A stretch of 64,000 nt of DNA, taken from the NCBI GenBank assembly GCA_910575625.1, contig CAJTFD010000003.1, positions 248,001 through 312,000 of the forward strand. The letters are read 5' to 3'. Positions 47,525 through 56,112 of the stretch are shown here, one piece after another. Source of the DNA: Clostridia bacterium. Lineage in GTDB: Bacteria > Bacillota > Clostridia > Lachnospirales > Lachnospiraceae. The notes under the pieces were generated by a model that worked only from the letters and a program-made list of their open reading frames with translations, was not told the origin of the DNA and searched no databases. Positions within the stretch are counted from its first letter, which is position 1. Every line of letters begins with the position of its first letter. Both the position numbers and the translations under genes were made by a program.

Positions 47525-47563
47525 AAAAACTCTGGAGCAACCGAAAAATCGGTGCTCCAAAGT
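47525..47563 (-). terminator. Terminator of the complete BIG2 gene (family T4)
   Basis: Leftward AACTTTGGAGCACCG...CGGTTGCTCCAGAGTTTTTG. Same position and related stem to the terminators of cassettes 1 and 2. Confidence 0.8.
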
Positions 47564-47606
47564 TTTTAATCCTTTTATCTACAGACAGAGATTTTAAGCA
47601 ATCCAT

Positions 47607-50600
47607 TTACTGGATTTCAGCTAACTCATTAACATTAATCTGACTGCCTGCATTAGGTTCTGTTGTCTCAGATCCTTCTCCTTCTGGAGTAGTAGCATTG
47701 ACAGATACATCTGGTCCAGGTATCACTCCCGGCGCTGTCCCAGTAACAGTGAGCAGAATCCTATTATTTGTCACAGCAGATCCATCAATCTTTCTAATCA
47801 TGACATAATATTTCTCGTCTGCTGTCAACTGCACACCTCCCAAGAAATCAGCAGCTGTCTTAGTTGCTTTGAACTCTACTTTTCTGGCTGTGCCTGTTAC
47901 CTTGTCAGCCGGCGTTACAACTTTTTGGATAGTTGCAGATATCGGTTGACTATTGAGTGATACTGCGATATTTTTAGCGTTTACAATATCATATTCTACC
48001 TTGGTGCCTTCTTTATAGAATAATTTTCCGCTATTATCTTTTACTGTGATATCAATGTTTGTATCATCTAATTTGCCTAAATCGATTTCAGTCGGATTGA
48101 TCTCTGCTTTCTTTCCGTTTCCAACCCAATTTACACCATATTTCAATACAGTATTTTTCAGATCAGGAGCGGAGTCGAAACCGACATTATTCTTAGTTGC
48201 TGTCTTTCCATCTTTATCTACGTAGTTGAATACGATATCACTCAACGCTGCTTCAGATAAATCGAATTTACCGTTCAGATAAATCCATCCGATATCATCG
48301 GAAGCTATTTTTGCAGATTTATCCTCATTAATCGTCAGATATTTGCTTGCAACTGCAGTATCATTACTTGATACAGCTTCAACATCGCTACTTGTCAAGC
48401 TATAGTCAATCTTTGCATTCTTGACAGTGATCGGTTTGCGACCCTGATCATCCGCTGATGTCTTTGAAATAACGTGAGCATTTGCACTGACTACTTTACC
48501 TACAGAACGATATCCGATCAGCCACTGTTTATCTAAAGTACTTACATCCGGTGAGTTTAGAGATTTTTCACCATCATAAGTTGTAGCAGAGCTCGTTCCT
48601 TCAGAATAACTTAACCCTAAATCTACCCAATAGATATCCGCCAAGTTCCTATTTACTACAGTTTCTTTTCCTTTACTATCAATAACACTTAATCTGACTT
48701 TATAGTTTTCAGCGGTCGCTGTCAGACTCTGAACATAAGAATCTGCACTGCCCAGGAGTTCGAGAACAACTCTACCATTGGTATCTGTCTGGAAGTTAGG
48801 TGTCACACAAGTTATGCCTCCATCATTTGCGCCAACGTTTATATTATTCCCGTTCGCTTTAAACTGAATCTGCTGATTTGAAGATGATTTTGCATTTCCA
48901 TTGTCGTCAAGTAACTGAGCCTGGACTTTAACAATCTGTCCTTCTACTGCATAGAAGTCGTCATTTGGAGTTGTGACATCAACAGCACCCTTGATGTACG
49001 GTGCCCAATGGATCGCTGTATACAATTCCTTACCTGTTTCTTTATTGAATACAGAATCTGAAAGACCTTTTACATTGATCGTTGCTTTTAATGAGGTCAC
49101 ACCTGTTTTTGTGGAGTTGACGATCAGCTTGCTGCCATCATCTGTCCTCGTTACATCTGTTCCGTCAATCGCACGACGTGTCTCTGCTTCGTCGCGTGTT
49201 ACCAGGATAGCTTTTGCAGGTACTCCGTCTTTAACGATGTTTGCATCTTCAATTACGTTTTTATTATTAACGGCTTTTGCAGGATATGCATAGATAGCTT
49301 TTACATTGCTTCCATTTTTTGCGTAAATAAACGCATCACCAGTATATGGATATCTTGGAACTTTATACGTGAATGCTGTACAGTCCTTTACACCACTCTC
49401 CCAATCTTCCCCTGGTATATAAGCTTGTGCATTCGTAAGAGTTATCTCATCATAGGTAACATCGTTTGAAACGTCTGTCCAAGTAACCAGATTGTCACCT
49501 TTCATTTCACGTGCGGGAGCAATCCCTACGCTCTCATCCTGAGCAAAGACACCTTCTACTTTATCGAGAACGTATCCTTTTTCGGAAGCATCTACTTTAC
49601 CTTCTGTGATCACTTTAATTGCAAGACGGTATTTAGCAGCATTATTCTGAAGCTCAAACTGTTTACTCAGAATCCTACCATCTACAGTCCCATCAAAATT
49701 ACTGTCATACTTTATTGTTTCTCTTTTAACAAGGGCTCCCTTGCTGTCCTGCAGATCGATCTCAATCCTTGTGTATTTTGAAAGATCAACTTTCTTGAAG
49801 TCAACATTCAAATGCCTAATACCCAAAGGTATATCTGCTATTCTTGCTGTCGTTGATTCATTTGTCTCGCCATTGTATACAGGATAACCATTTGTTGCGC
49901 TTGCACCCTCAAATGTTGTCCATACCTTGTTTTCCTTGTCACCCGAATCTTTGCTGCCATATGTGATCATAGGTGTTGCTTTTAATACAACTCTATGTGG
50001 CTTTGTTGCATCATTTTCTGGGCTTACTTTCTGGCTTACAACATATTGACGATGTGTTGCAGTTGCATCTTTCGGCATGCTTGTATATACAGTATTGACA
50101 AAGTTCTCTGCATTGTCAGAAGCTTCTAACGTTTTGTCTGTGTTATCGACTTTAATGCCGCCCAAACCAATCGTTGCTGTGTTGACAGTGAGTTCTTTAT
50201 GAGTAGCATTTGCATTCACATTCAGCCGTGTAGCTGTAAGGGTATAAATTTCAGCTACTCCGTTTGTTGCATTTTTATCTGCATACTCATCTTTCAGGCC
50301 TACAACGAATATAGCATCACCATTGCTGTCGGTAACTGCATAGTTTTTCTTGATCTCATAACGATTATCTAAGTCCTTACCAGCAGCATTAACATCATAA
50401 TCATTTCTGTACATTCTCAGTGTAACATTTTCATTCGGTACAGCCTGACCATTATCTGCCACATGGACTTTGATCAGCATATCTTCGCCAAATAATACAG
50501 TATCCTTTATTGACTCCGTATCTGTTTCTTCGTATGCATGAACGAGCTCTATTGTCATATCTTCCTGTTCGCTTACGATAATGGTGCATACAGCAGAAAC

Positions 50601-51725
50601 GCCGCTTCCATCTTTGGCTTTTGCAGTTATGATGGCTTCGCCTGTAGATTTGGCTGTTACTTTGCCGAACTCATCAACTGTCGCTATAGCCGGATCACTG
50701 CTTGACCACTCAAGATCTTTGACAGATGCATTTTCTGGAGTAAACTTAGGTGCCAGAGTCGTTGTTCCGTTCAGATCGATACGTAAAGTCGGCTCTGTAA
50801 ATTCAATCTTTTCTACAGGAACTTTTACAACCTTTATTTTAACAGAAGCTTTCTTGCCATTCTTTGAGCTGACTGTGATGGTCGCTTCGCCTTCACTTAA
50901 ACCGTGGACCATGTCGATGCCATCCATCTTTACCACTTCGGCTATAGCAGGATTATCCACACTGTAGCTGACTGTCTTGTCTGTCGCATTTGACGGAAGG
51001 ACAGTTACTGTGATCGGTTCATAGTTGCCCAAGCTGACATCCGTATTTGCCATAGAAGCTTCTACAGATGTCACGGCGACAGATGACGTTGCTGCCTTAA
51101 CAGTCACTTTACAAGTTGCTTTCTTGGTGCCGGCTTTTGCTGTGATCGTAGCTGTACCAGCTTTCATACCTTTTACGACACCCTTCTTGGTAACTGTCGC
51201 AACACTCTTGTTAGATGTGCTCCATGTCACTTTGCTGTCTTTCGGTGTTACAGTTGCTTTTAATGTAGTCGTCTTGCCAACGTTCAGAGAAGCGTTCTTC
51301 TTATTCAGCTTCAGGCTCACGTTCACAACTTTAACTTTTACATATGTAGTTACTTTCTTGTTATCTTTACCTGTTGCAGTTACATTAATTTTAGCTGTGC
51401 CAACTTTTTTGCCGGTGATAATACCGTTCTTGTTCACTGTGGCAACGCTCTTCTTGGCCGATGCAAATTTAACTGGTGATTTCTTCGCGCTTTTCGGGCG
51501 AACGATAGCGTCTACATTCACCTTGCACCCTTTGCCAAGAGTGATCGTCTTCTTAGTTACATCTTTGGAACCGACCTTCAATTGGACTTTAACGCTCTTG
51601 ATGCTCTTGGATGCCGCCTGTACTGTGGCAGTCCCGAATGATGATACCGCAGCACTCGAGAATACCATAGCAAAAGCGAGCATGTATGCGAGCAGTCGTT
51701 TCCATCTTGCTTTTGATCCTGTCAT
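47607..51725 (-). CDS. Large secreted BIG2 surface protein, the complete (expressed) copy
   Basis: 1372 residues from ATG at 51725 (TAAGGAGG 7 nt upstream). Residues 1-38 form a signal peptide (KRLLAYMLAFAMVFSSAAVS, cleavage near TVQA-AS). About 40-135 and 136-210 are two Lys-rich BIG2 modules (SAKKSVATVNKNGIITGKKV; WSTSNKSVATVTKKGVVKGM). They are unlike the acidic, variable part that starts near residue 218 at SSVAVTSVEAS. That part has two more BIG2 modules, then the long beta-rich region with KELTVNTATI, VVSQKVSP, YPYTGDAFIY and VEGQIVKVQAQLLDDNGN shared by the two silent copies. No LPxTG or membrane anchor is seen at the C-terminus; the basic N-terminal modules may bind the wall. Likely an adhesin or S-layer-like antigen. 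Confidence 0.88.
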   Translation of the reverse strand: MTGSKARWKRLLAYMLAFAMVFSSAAVSSFGTATVQAASKSIKSVKVQLKVGSKDVTKKTITLGKGCKVNVDAIVRPKSAKKSPVKFASAKKSVATVNKNGIITGKKVGTAKINVTATGKDNKKVTTYVKVKVVNVSLKLNKKNASLNVGKTTTLKATVTPKDSKVTWSTSNKSVATVTKKGVVKGMKAGTATITAKAGTKKATCKVTVKAATSSVAVTSVEASMANTDVSLGNYEPITVTVLPSNATDKTVSYSVDNPAIAEVVKMDGIDMVHGLSEGEATITVSSKNGKKASVKIKVVKVPVEKIEFTEPTLRIDLNGTTTLAPKFTPENASVKDLEWSSSDPAIATVDEFGKVTAKSTGEAIITAKAKDGSGVSAVCTIIVSEQEDMTIELVHAYEETDTESIKDTVLFGEDMLIKVHVADNGQAVPNENVTLRMYRNDYDVNAAGKDLDNRYEIKKNYAVTDSNGDAIFVVGLKDEYADKNATNGVAEIYTLTATRLNVNANATHKELTVNTATIGLGGIKVDNTDKTLEASDNAENFVNTVYTSMPKDATATHRQYVVSQKVSPENDATKPHRVVLKATPMITYGSKDSGDKENKVWTTFEGASATNGYPVYNGETNESTTARIADIPLGIRHLNVDFKKVDLSKYTRIEIDLQDSKGALVKRETIKYDSNFDGTVDGRILSKQFELQNNAAKYRLAIKVITEGKVDASEKGYVLDKVEGVFAQDESVGIAPAREMKGDNLVTWTDVSNDVTYDEITLTNAQAYIPGEDWESGVKDCTAFTYKVPRYPYTGDAFIYAKNGSNVKAIYAYPAKAVNNKNVIEDANIVKDGVPAKAILVTRDEAETRRAIDGTDVTRTDDGSKLIVNSTKTGVTSLKATINVKGLSDSVFNKETGKELYTAIHWAPYIKGAVDVTTPNDDFYAVEGQIVKVQAQLLDDNGNAKSSSNQQIQFKANGNNINVGANDGGITCVTPNFQTDTNGRVVLELLGSADSYVQSLTATAENYKVRLSVIDSKGKETVVNRNLADIYWVDLGLSYSEGTSSATTYDGEKSLNSPDVSTLDKQWLIGYRSVGKVVSANAHVISKTSADDQGRKPITVKNAKIDYSLTSSDVEAVSSNDTAVASKYLTINEDKSAKIASDDIGWIYLNGKFDLSEAALSDIVFNYVDKDGKTATKNNVGFDSAPDLKNTVLKYGVNWVGNGKKAEINPTEIDLGKLDDTNIDITVKDNSGKLFYKEGTKVEYDIVNAKNIAVSLNSQPISATIQKVVTPADKVTGTARKVEFKATKTAADFLGGVQLTADEKYYVMIRKIDGSAVTNNRILLTVTGTAPGVIPGPDVSVNATTPEGEGSETTEPNAGSQINVNELAEIQ
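51069..51081 (-). promoter_or_regulatory. Cassette-boundary sequence inside the complete gene
   Basis: Leftward TGTCGCCGTGACA, encoding the junction S-V-A-V-T between constant N-terminus and variable region. Fourteen bases (CTGTCGCCGTGACA) are shared with cassette 1 and nine (GCCGTGACA) with cassette 2. Confidence 0.55.
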
Positions 51726-52277
51726 CTTTTCCTCCTTAGATACTTTAGAATTTAGATTGATGCAGCCCTCCAAGGGGCATCTCCCCTCCATGCTGCCGCA
51801 ACGATATACAGCAAACTGCAGCTAGGCAGTTGCACATAGCAGACCTCCCGGACGCCTCTTGCCCTAGGTCTTTCGGAATAGCGGCTACTGAAACTAAATA
51901 ATCACATTGATAGCTCCCCAAACATGCCACCCCCTTCCAAGCACCGCCTTCACTACTCCGCAGATATATCGTTATGGATTTTATTATGTCACAAATTCCC
52001 TTAGTTGCTATATTTTTTTTGAATAAAATATTCTTATAAAGAATATAGGCGCTGGAAAGATCTGGAATATTTTTCGCAGCCGCCGCTCTTGATTTTATTC
52101 CCTATCTGTTTTATACTAAAAGCACCTAAGTTTATAATTACAACCTGGAAACTCCACTGGTCTTCGGCTCAACTCCCCCATATCTATAGCAGGCAGTGGA
52201 GATGATAAATGCCGCAGACGATATTCATATCGTCCATATTATATTCTTGTGATAGATCTTTTGCCAGGAGGATGCTT
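51726..52277 (-). promoter_or_regulatory. Long upstream region of the complete BIG2 gene
   Basis: About 550 bp separate the BIG2 start from the divergent XRE gene. An AT-rich promoter zone (51970-52050) contains ACATAATA and an exact inverted repeat, ATATTCTT-ATA-AAGAATAT on the + strand (52028-52046), suitable for a dimeric regulator. A 5' leader of about 250 nt with several GC-rich hairpins follows (AGGGGCATCTCCCCT near 51771-51785; GCAACTG/CAGTTGC near 51818-51832). No known riboswitch was recognised. Confidence 0.45.
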
Positions 52278-52493
52278 ATGAAAAATATAAAGTTCATACG
52301 GGTAACGCGGGATATCACCCAGCTCAAAGTACAGATGGACACCGGTATCAGCCAGAGCACGATCTCGAAATACGAGACCGGGGAAGCCCTCCCTACTATT
52401 GAGAATCTGCTTTTATTGAGCGATTATTATAACGTAAGCCTGGACTACCTCATGGATAAGACACGGATACAGAAAAGATATCCGCCTGATTAG
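52278..52493 (+). CDS. XRE-family helix-turn-helix regulator
   Basis: 71 residues from ATG at 52278 (AGGAGG 6 nt upstream; earlier in-frame starts lack a site). ITQLKVQMDTGISQSTISKY then ETGEALPTIENLLLLSDYYN and VSLDYLMDKT is a textbook XRE/Cro HTH domain with almost nothing else. Divergent from the BIG2 gene, so it may bind the intervening region. Confidence 0.85.
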   Translation: MKNIKFIRVTRDITQLKVQMDTGISQSTISKYETGEALPTIENLLLLSDYYNVSLDYLMDKTRIQKRYPPD

Positions 52494-52585
52494 GAACTGT
52501 ATGTAATTTAAGACGCGCTTTGATCTTGGACGGATGCTGTCATAGAAAAAGACAAGCAGATGGTATAGGTTATTTATATACGATC

Positions 52586-52616
52586 CCTTAGAGCGTGTTT
52601 GGGACACGCTCTAAGG
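52586..52616. repeat. 13-bp perfect inverted repeat, short relative of the MITE at 56.8 kb
   Basis: CCTTAGAGCGTGT-TTGGG-ACACGCTCTAAGG. The AGAGCGTGT core is also the terminal repeat of the 166-bp element. It lies between convergent genes and may serve as a transcription terminator for both. Confidence 0.6.
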
Positions 52617-52686
52617 CTTGTTGGGCATGGACCCGGCGGACATGGGCTTTGCCCTGTCTTATATGATCCCTATCGTGCAAACTCTC

Positions 52687-53586
52687 TTAAATCTTTTGTT
52701 CCAGCGCTTCTTTCGCCGCTTTTAATTCTTCCTGCGAATATTTTTCTAATATCTTCTGCTCGGGTATATCAAGATCCAGCATGTTGGCCACCGCGATGAT
52801 CCGCTGCCTTTTCTTTTCCCTCTCTTCGCCTCTCTTTTCACCCCTCTTTTCACCTCTGCGTTCGCCCTCGGCCAGTCCCTCTTCGAATATCAATCTCCCT
52901 ACTTTCGTCATTGTGAGTTCCCTCCTTATCTCCTCCGCATCTTCTCTGCTGATGAATTTATCCGTGACCACCAATAGCCCGGAAAATACAAACTTCTGTT
53001 CCCTCTCATCGCTCATCTGTTTAGCTAGCCCGATGACCTGCCTGATCCGTTTCTGCTTATCCTCCAGCCCTTTCCCGGCAAGCGGCAGTATGATCAACTG
53101 CATCGTTTCCTGTTCTGTCAGCGCCTCCCCTCTTTCCACTTTATGCCTGACACCCTGGTATATCTCCTCCGCAGGGATCCGGCTCACAAATACCTGCTCC
53201 ATCTGTAATGTGATGCACCCCGTCCGGAACTGGGCTGCCGCTCTCTCCACATCTCCCGTATAGACCACGATCATCCGTATATACGGGACTCTCCCCTCTT
53301 CTCTGTATAGCTTCTGCACTACCCTCGCTATGTAATTCATGTATTTGATCCGGTCCTGCTCTTTATCCGCCGACTCATAGTCCACCAGCGCATAGGTCCC
53401 ATCCTCCAGCAAGAATAGGTTATCCATACGCATCTCATTTGCAGAGACCGCCGGCAGGTCTGTGGGGCGGACCTCCCTGATCCTTGGCAGCTTCAGGCCA
53501 TACGCCTCAAATGACCGTTCCCTATAGGCCTCGCTCAGTATCTTAAACTCAATATCCTTATTCTGATATGCGATCCCTTCCGCCAC
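52687..53586 (-). CDS. Rpn/PD-(D/E)XK-type nuclease family protein
   Basis: 299 residues. MRMDNLFLLEDGTYALVDYE then SADKEQDRIKYMNYIARVVQ holds the D...(D/E)-x-E core of the PDDEXK transposase-like family. VPYIRMIVVYTGDVERAAAQ is a family block. The C-terminal part carries Arg/Lys/Gly/Glu repeats (ERRGEKRGEKRGEEREKKRQ) in place of the GLEQ repeats of the other member. A broken paralogue is at 42362-42705. Probably cargo linked to the mobile region. Confidence 0.75.
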   Translation of the reverse strand: MAEGIAYQNKDIEFKILSEAYRERSFEAYGLKLPRIREVRPTDLPAVSANEMRMDNLFLLEDGTYALVDYESADKEQDRIKYMNYIARVVQKLYREEGRVPYIRMIVVYTGDVERAAAQFRTGCITLQMEQVFVSRIPAEEIYQGVRHKVERGEALTEQETMQLIILPLAGKGLEDKQKRIRQVIGLAKQMSDEREQKFVFSGLLVVTDKFISREDAEEIRRELTMTKVGRLIFEEGLAEGERRGEKRGEKRGEEREKKRQRIIAVANMLDLDIPEQKILEKYSQEELKAAKEALEQKI

Positions 53587-53800
53587 TTCATATCCTCCTT
53601 CCTCTGTCGCCAGGCGGACGATCCCGCATATGACCCTCCAGTGTTTTTATCATTGTAGCATCACCGGCCACATGCCGCAAGATATTCCCTCCGCCCATCT
53701 ATGATCATTATAAAGCGATCCGCCCCATTTGTCATTGAATCTGTAATTGAAAAAACCGCCCCGCACGCCCACGCGCACAGGACGGCCTTATGACAGCCAT

Positions 53801-54160
53801 CTACTCTTTCATCTTCGGCTTAAACACCAGGCTGGCCAGGTACGAGAAGATCAGCGCGGCGGACACCCCCACCGCACAGGCTGTAAAACCGCCCATGAAC
53901 AGTCCGATGAACCCATTCTCGTCCACCGCCTTCTTCATCCCTTCCCACAGCACATTTCCAAAGCCCAGCAGCGGCACACTGGCCCCGGCCCCGGCAAAAT
54001 CCACCAGCGGCCCATACACTCCCACCGCACTCAGGACCGTCCCCGTACACACCAGCAGCACCATGATCCGCCCCGGCATCAATTTGGTCTTATCCAGCAA
54101 GATCTGCACCAGGGCGCAGATCAGACCGCCCACCCAAAACGCATGGAAATAGTCCATCAT
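53801..54160 (-). CDS. spoVAE: Stage V sporulation protein AE
   Basis: 119 residues from ATG at 54160, overlapping spoVAD by 4 bp. Several transmembrane segments (FWVGGLICALVQILLDKTKL, IMVLLVCTGTVLSAVGVYGP, FTACAVGVSAALIFSYLASL) and the GAGASVPLLGFGN motif are shared with SpoVAC. It is an inner spore-membrane component of the dipicolinate channel. Last gene of the spoVA operon here. Confidence 0.92.
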   Translation of the reverse strand: MMDYFHAFWVGGLICALVQILLDKTKLMPGRIMVLLVCTGTVLSAVGVYGPLVDFAGAGASVPLLGFGNVLWEGMKKAVDENGFIGLFMGGFTACAVGVSAALIFSYLASLVFKPKMKE

Positions 54161-55185
54161 TCTCCTCCTTCCCCGGCGCACTCCACCACCACCGCATGGG
54201 CGATGCCCGGCACACTCTGACCCTCGTTAAAACTCACCTTGGACAACAATGCCCCCGTGGGCACAAAAAGCACCCGTTTCCACTCCCCCGCCTCGATCCT
54301 CGGCAGGATATAGGAGACAAAGACCGTGGCCGCACAGCCGCACCCGCTGCCGCCGGAGTGGGTATCCTGCGTCTCTGCGTCGTAGATCTCCATCCCGCAA
54401 TCCATATGCTGCTTGCTGATATCATACCCTTTTTCCGCCAGCAGGTCCCAGAGGATCTGCTGCCCCACCTTTCCCAGATCCCCGGTCACGATCTTATCAT
54501 AATCTTCCGGCATCCGGTTAAAATCCATAAAATTCTGGTAGATCGTATCGCAGGCCGCCGGAGCCATGCAGGCGCCCATGTTCAAAGAATCCTTCAGCCC
54601 ATAATCGATGATCTTCCCTGTGGTCAGCCCTGTGATCTTCGCTCTGCCCCCCTGCTGCCCCAGCACGCACGCCCCGCTGCCCGTCACCGTCCAGGTGGCA
54701 GACAGAGGCCGCTGGTTTCCATAAGCCAGCGGAAAACGGAATTCCTTCTCCGCGCTGCCAAAATGGCTGGACGTGACAGCCAGCACATAGTCCCCGTAGC
54801 CGCCCGCCACCGCCATAGAGCCCAGGGACAACGCTTCCCCCATGGTGGAGCAGGCTCCGTAAAGTCCATAGACCGGGATACCAAACTCTGCGATCCCGAA
54901 GGACGAAGCCACGGACTGGGCCAGAAGATCCCCGGCGTAGATCATCCGTATCTGCCAATTTTTCAACTTCGCTTTGGCGATAGCCAGCCCCACCGTCTCT
55001 TTTTGCAGCGTGCTCTCCGCCTCCTCCCAGGAATCCGTCCCGAACATGGGATCCTCCCCGATCAGATCGAATTTATCGCCCAACGGCCCTTCCCCTTCCT
55101 TCTTTCCCACAATGGAAGCGCCGCTTATGATAGAGACCGGCTCCCTAAATCCTATACTCTGCGTTCCCACCATCTGTCCATCCAC
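54157..55185 (-). CDS. spoVAD: Stage V sporulation protein AD
   Basis: About 342 residues from GTG at 55185, chosen because AAAGGGG lies 7 nt upstream and because the length then matches Bacillus SpoVAD (338). A GTG at 55215 in a weaker context would add ten residues. The fold is thiolase-like (YGLYGACSTMGEALSLGSMA, VTGSGACVLGQ, MDCGMEIYDAETQDTHSGGS then GCGCAA). SpoVAD binds dipicolinic acid at the spore inner membrane and works with SpoVAC and SpoVAE. Confidence 0.93.
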   Translation of the reverse strand: MDGQMVGTQSIGFREPVSIISGASIVGKKEGEGPLGDKFDLIGEDPMFGTDSWEEAESTLQKETVGLAIAKAKLKNWQIRMIYAGDLLAQSVASSFGIAEFGIPVYGLYGACSTMGEALSLGSMAVAGGYGDYVLAVTSSHFGSAEKEFRFPLAYGNQRPLSATWTVTGSGACVLGQQGGRAKITGLTTGKIIDYGLKDSLNMGACMAPAACDTIYQNFMDFNRMPEDYDKIVTGDLGKVGQQILWDLLAEKGYDISKQHMDCGMEIYDAETQDTHSGGSGCGCAATVFVSYILPRIEAGEWKRVLFVPTGALLSKVSFNEGQSVPGIAHAVVVECAGEGGE

Positions 55186-55214
55186 ACACATGCACCCCTT
55201 TCTCTCATATATTT

Positions 55215-55682
55215 TCACGCAACGCCGGAGATCTTCAGCCCCCAATAGACGATCCCTAAGATCCAACTGGAAAAGATCCCGAACAAGATCACCGGCCCCG
55301 CGATCGTGAAGATCTTGCATCCGATCCCCATGACCTGCCCTTCCTTCTGGAATTCGATCGCCGAGGCCGCCACCGAATTGGCAAACCCGGTGATCGGCAC
55401 CAAAGATCCCGCCCCGGCATACTTCGCCAGTTTCGGATAGATATTAAACCCCGTCAGGAGAACGCTCAGTAAGATCAGGATACCTGAAGTCCAGGACCCG
55501 GAGACCTGTTTTTCCAATCCATATCCCAGGCACAGGTTCATGATGCACTGCCCCACCACACAGATCAGACCGCCTACCAGAAAAGCCCTGGCCATGTTCA
55601 GCGGCAGGCTGTGGGTGGGTGTGATCTGCTTTACATATTTTTCATACTCTTTTTGTTTTTTTTGCGTCTGTATATCTGGCAT
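55215..55682 (-). CDS. spoVAC: Stage V sporulation protein AC
   Basis: 155 residues, with a soluble basic N-terminus (~30 residues) and four membrane helices (FLVGGLICVVGQCIMNLCLG, GILILLSVLLTGFNIYPKLA, IFTIAGPVILFGIFSSWILG). The AKYAGAGSLVPITGFANS motif is the SpoVAC/SpoVAE signature. SpoVAC forms the mechanosensitive dipicolinate channel. The ribosome site is AAAGGAGG. Confidence 0.95.
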   Translation of the reverse strand: MPDIQTQKKQKEYEKYVKQITPTHSLPLNMARAFLVGGLICVVGQCIMNLCLGYGLEKQVSGSWTSGILILLSVLLTGFNIYPKLAKYAGAGSLVPITGFANSVAASAIEFQKEGQVMGIGCKIFTIAGPVILFGIFSSWILGIVYWGLKISGVA

Positions 55683-55698
55683 ACAGATCCCTCCTTTA

Positions 55699-56112
55699 CT
55701 ACCATCCTTTATAGAAAAACCACAGGGAACCGGTCATCTTGCCCAGGGCGATCGCGATGATCACCGCAGGGATCCCGTGCTTGAATTTCAGCCGCCGGGC
55801 GACCACCGGGAAGATGTCCGCCATCTCCGCCAACGCCAAAATCCATCCCCCGAGAAAGATCCCCGAAAACAGCCCATACACGCCCAAGCCCCAGGCGCCA
55901 AATAAGATCCGCATATGGAACACATAAAACACATTGCCCGCCAGCGCCCCCAGCATCATCACATCTTCATACAATAAGATCCTATCCGCCGTGTGGGTGA
56001 TGCCCGCATACCGGGGGATGATCCCCAGGCCGATCAAAAATGCCACCGCCGCGCTGGCCACGATCCCGCCCGCGCACAATCCCAGAAATCCCATACCTAT
56101 CTGTGCCCACAT
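55699..56112 (-). CDS. spoVAB: Stage V sporulation protein AB
   Basis: 137 residues, four membrane helices (GLCAGGIVASAAVAFLIGLG, MMLGALAGNVFYVFHM, GIFLGGWILALAEMADIFPV). The pattern and position between spoVAA and spoVAC are those of SpoVAB. Start ATG at 56112, 7 nt after GGAGG, inside the end of spoVAA (16-bp overlap). Confidence 0.9.
   Translation of the reverse strand: MWAQIGMGFLGLCAGGIVASAAVAFLIGLGIIPRYAGITHTADRILLYEDVMMLGALAGNVFYVFHMRILFGAWGLGVYGLFSGIFLGGWILALAEMADIFPVVARRLKFKHGIPAVIIAIALGKMTGSLWFFYKGW

Noticed and set aside
51726-51930. A leader ORF of ~60 codons and a c-di-GMP riboswitch upstream of the BIG2 gene
   Set aside because: No usable ribosome site for the ORF, and only a short AGGGCAA resemblance to the riboswitch without its stems.
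54196-55248. 350-codon rightward frame opposite spoVAD
   Set aside because: High-GC antisense open frame typical of GC-rich genes; His/Pro/Arg-rich and without family pattern.
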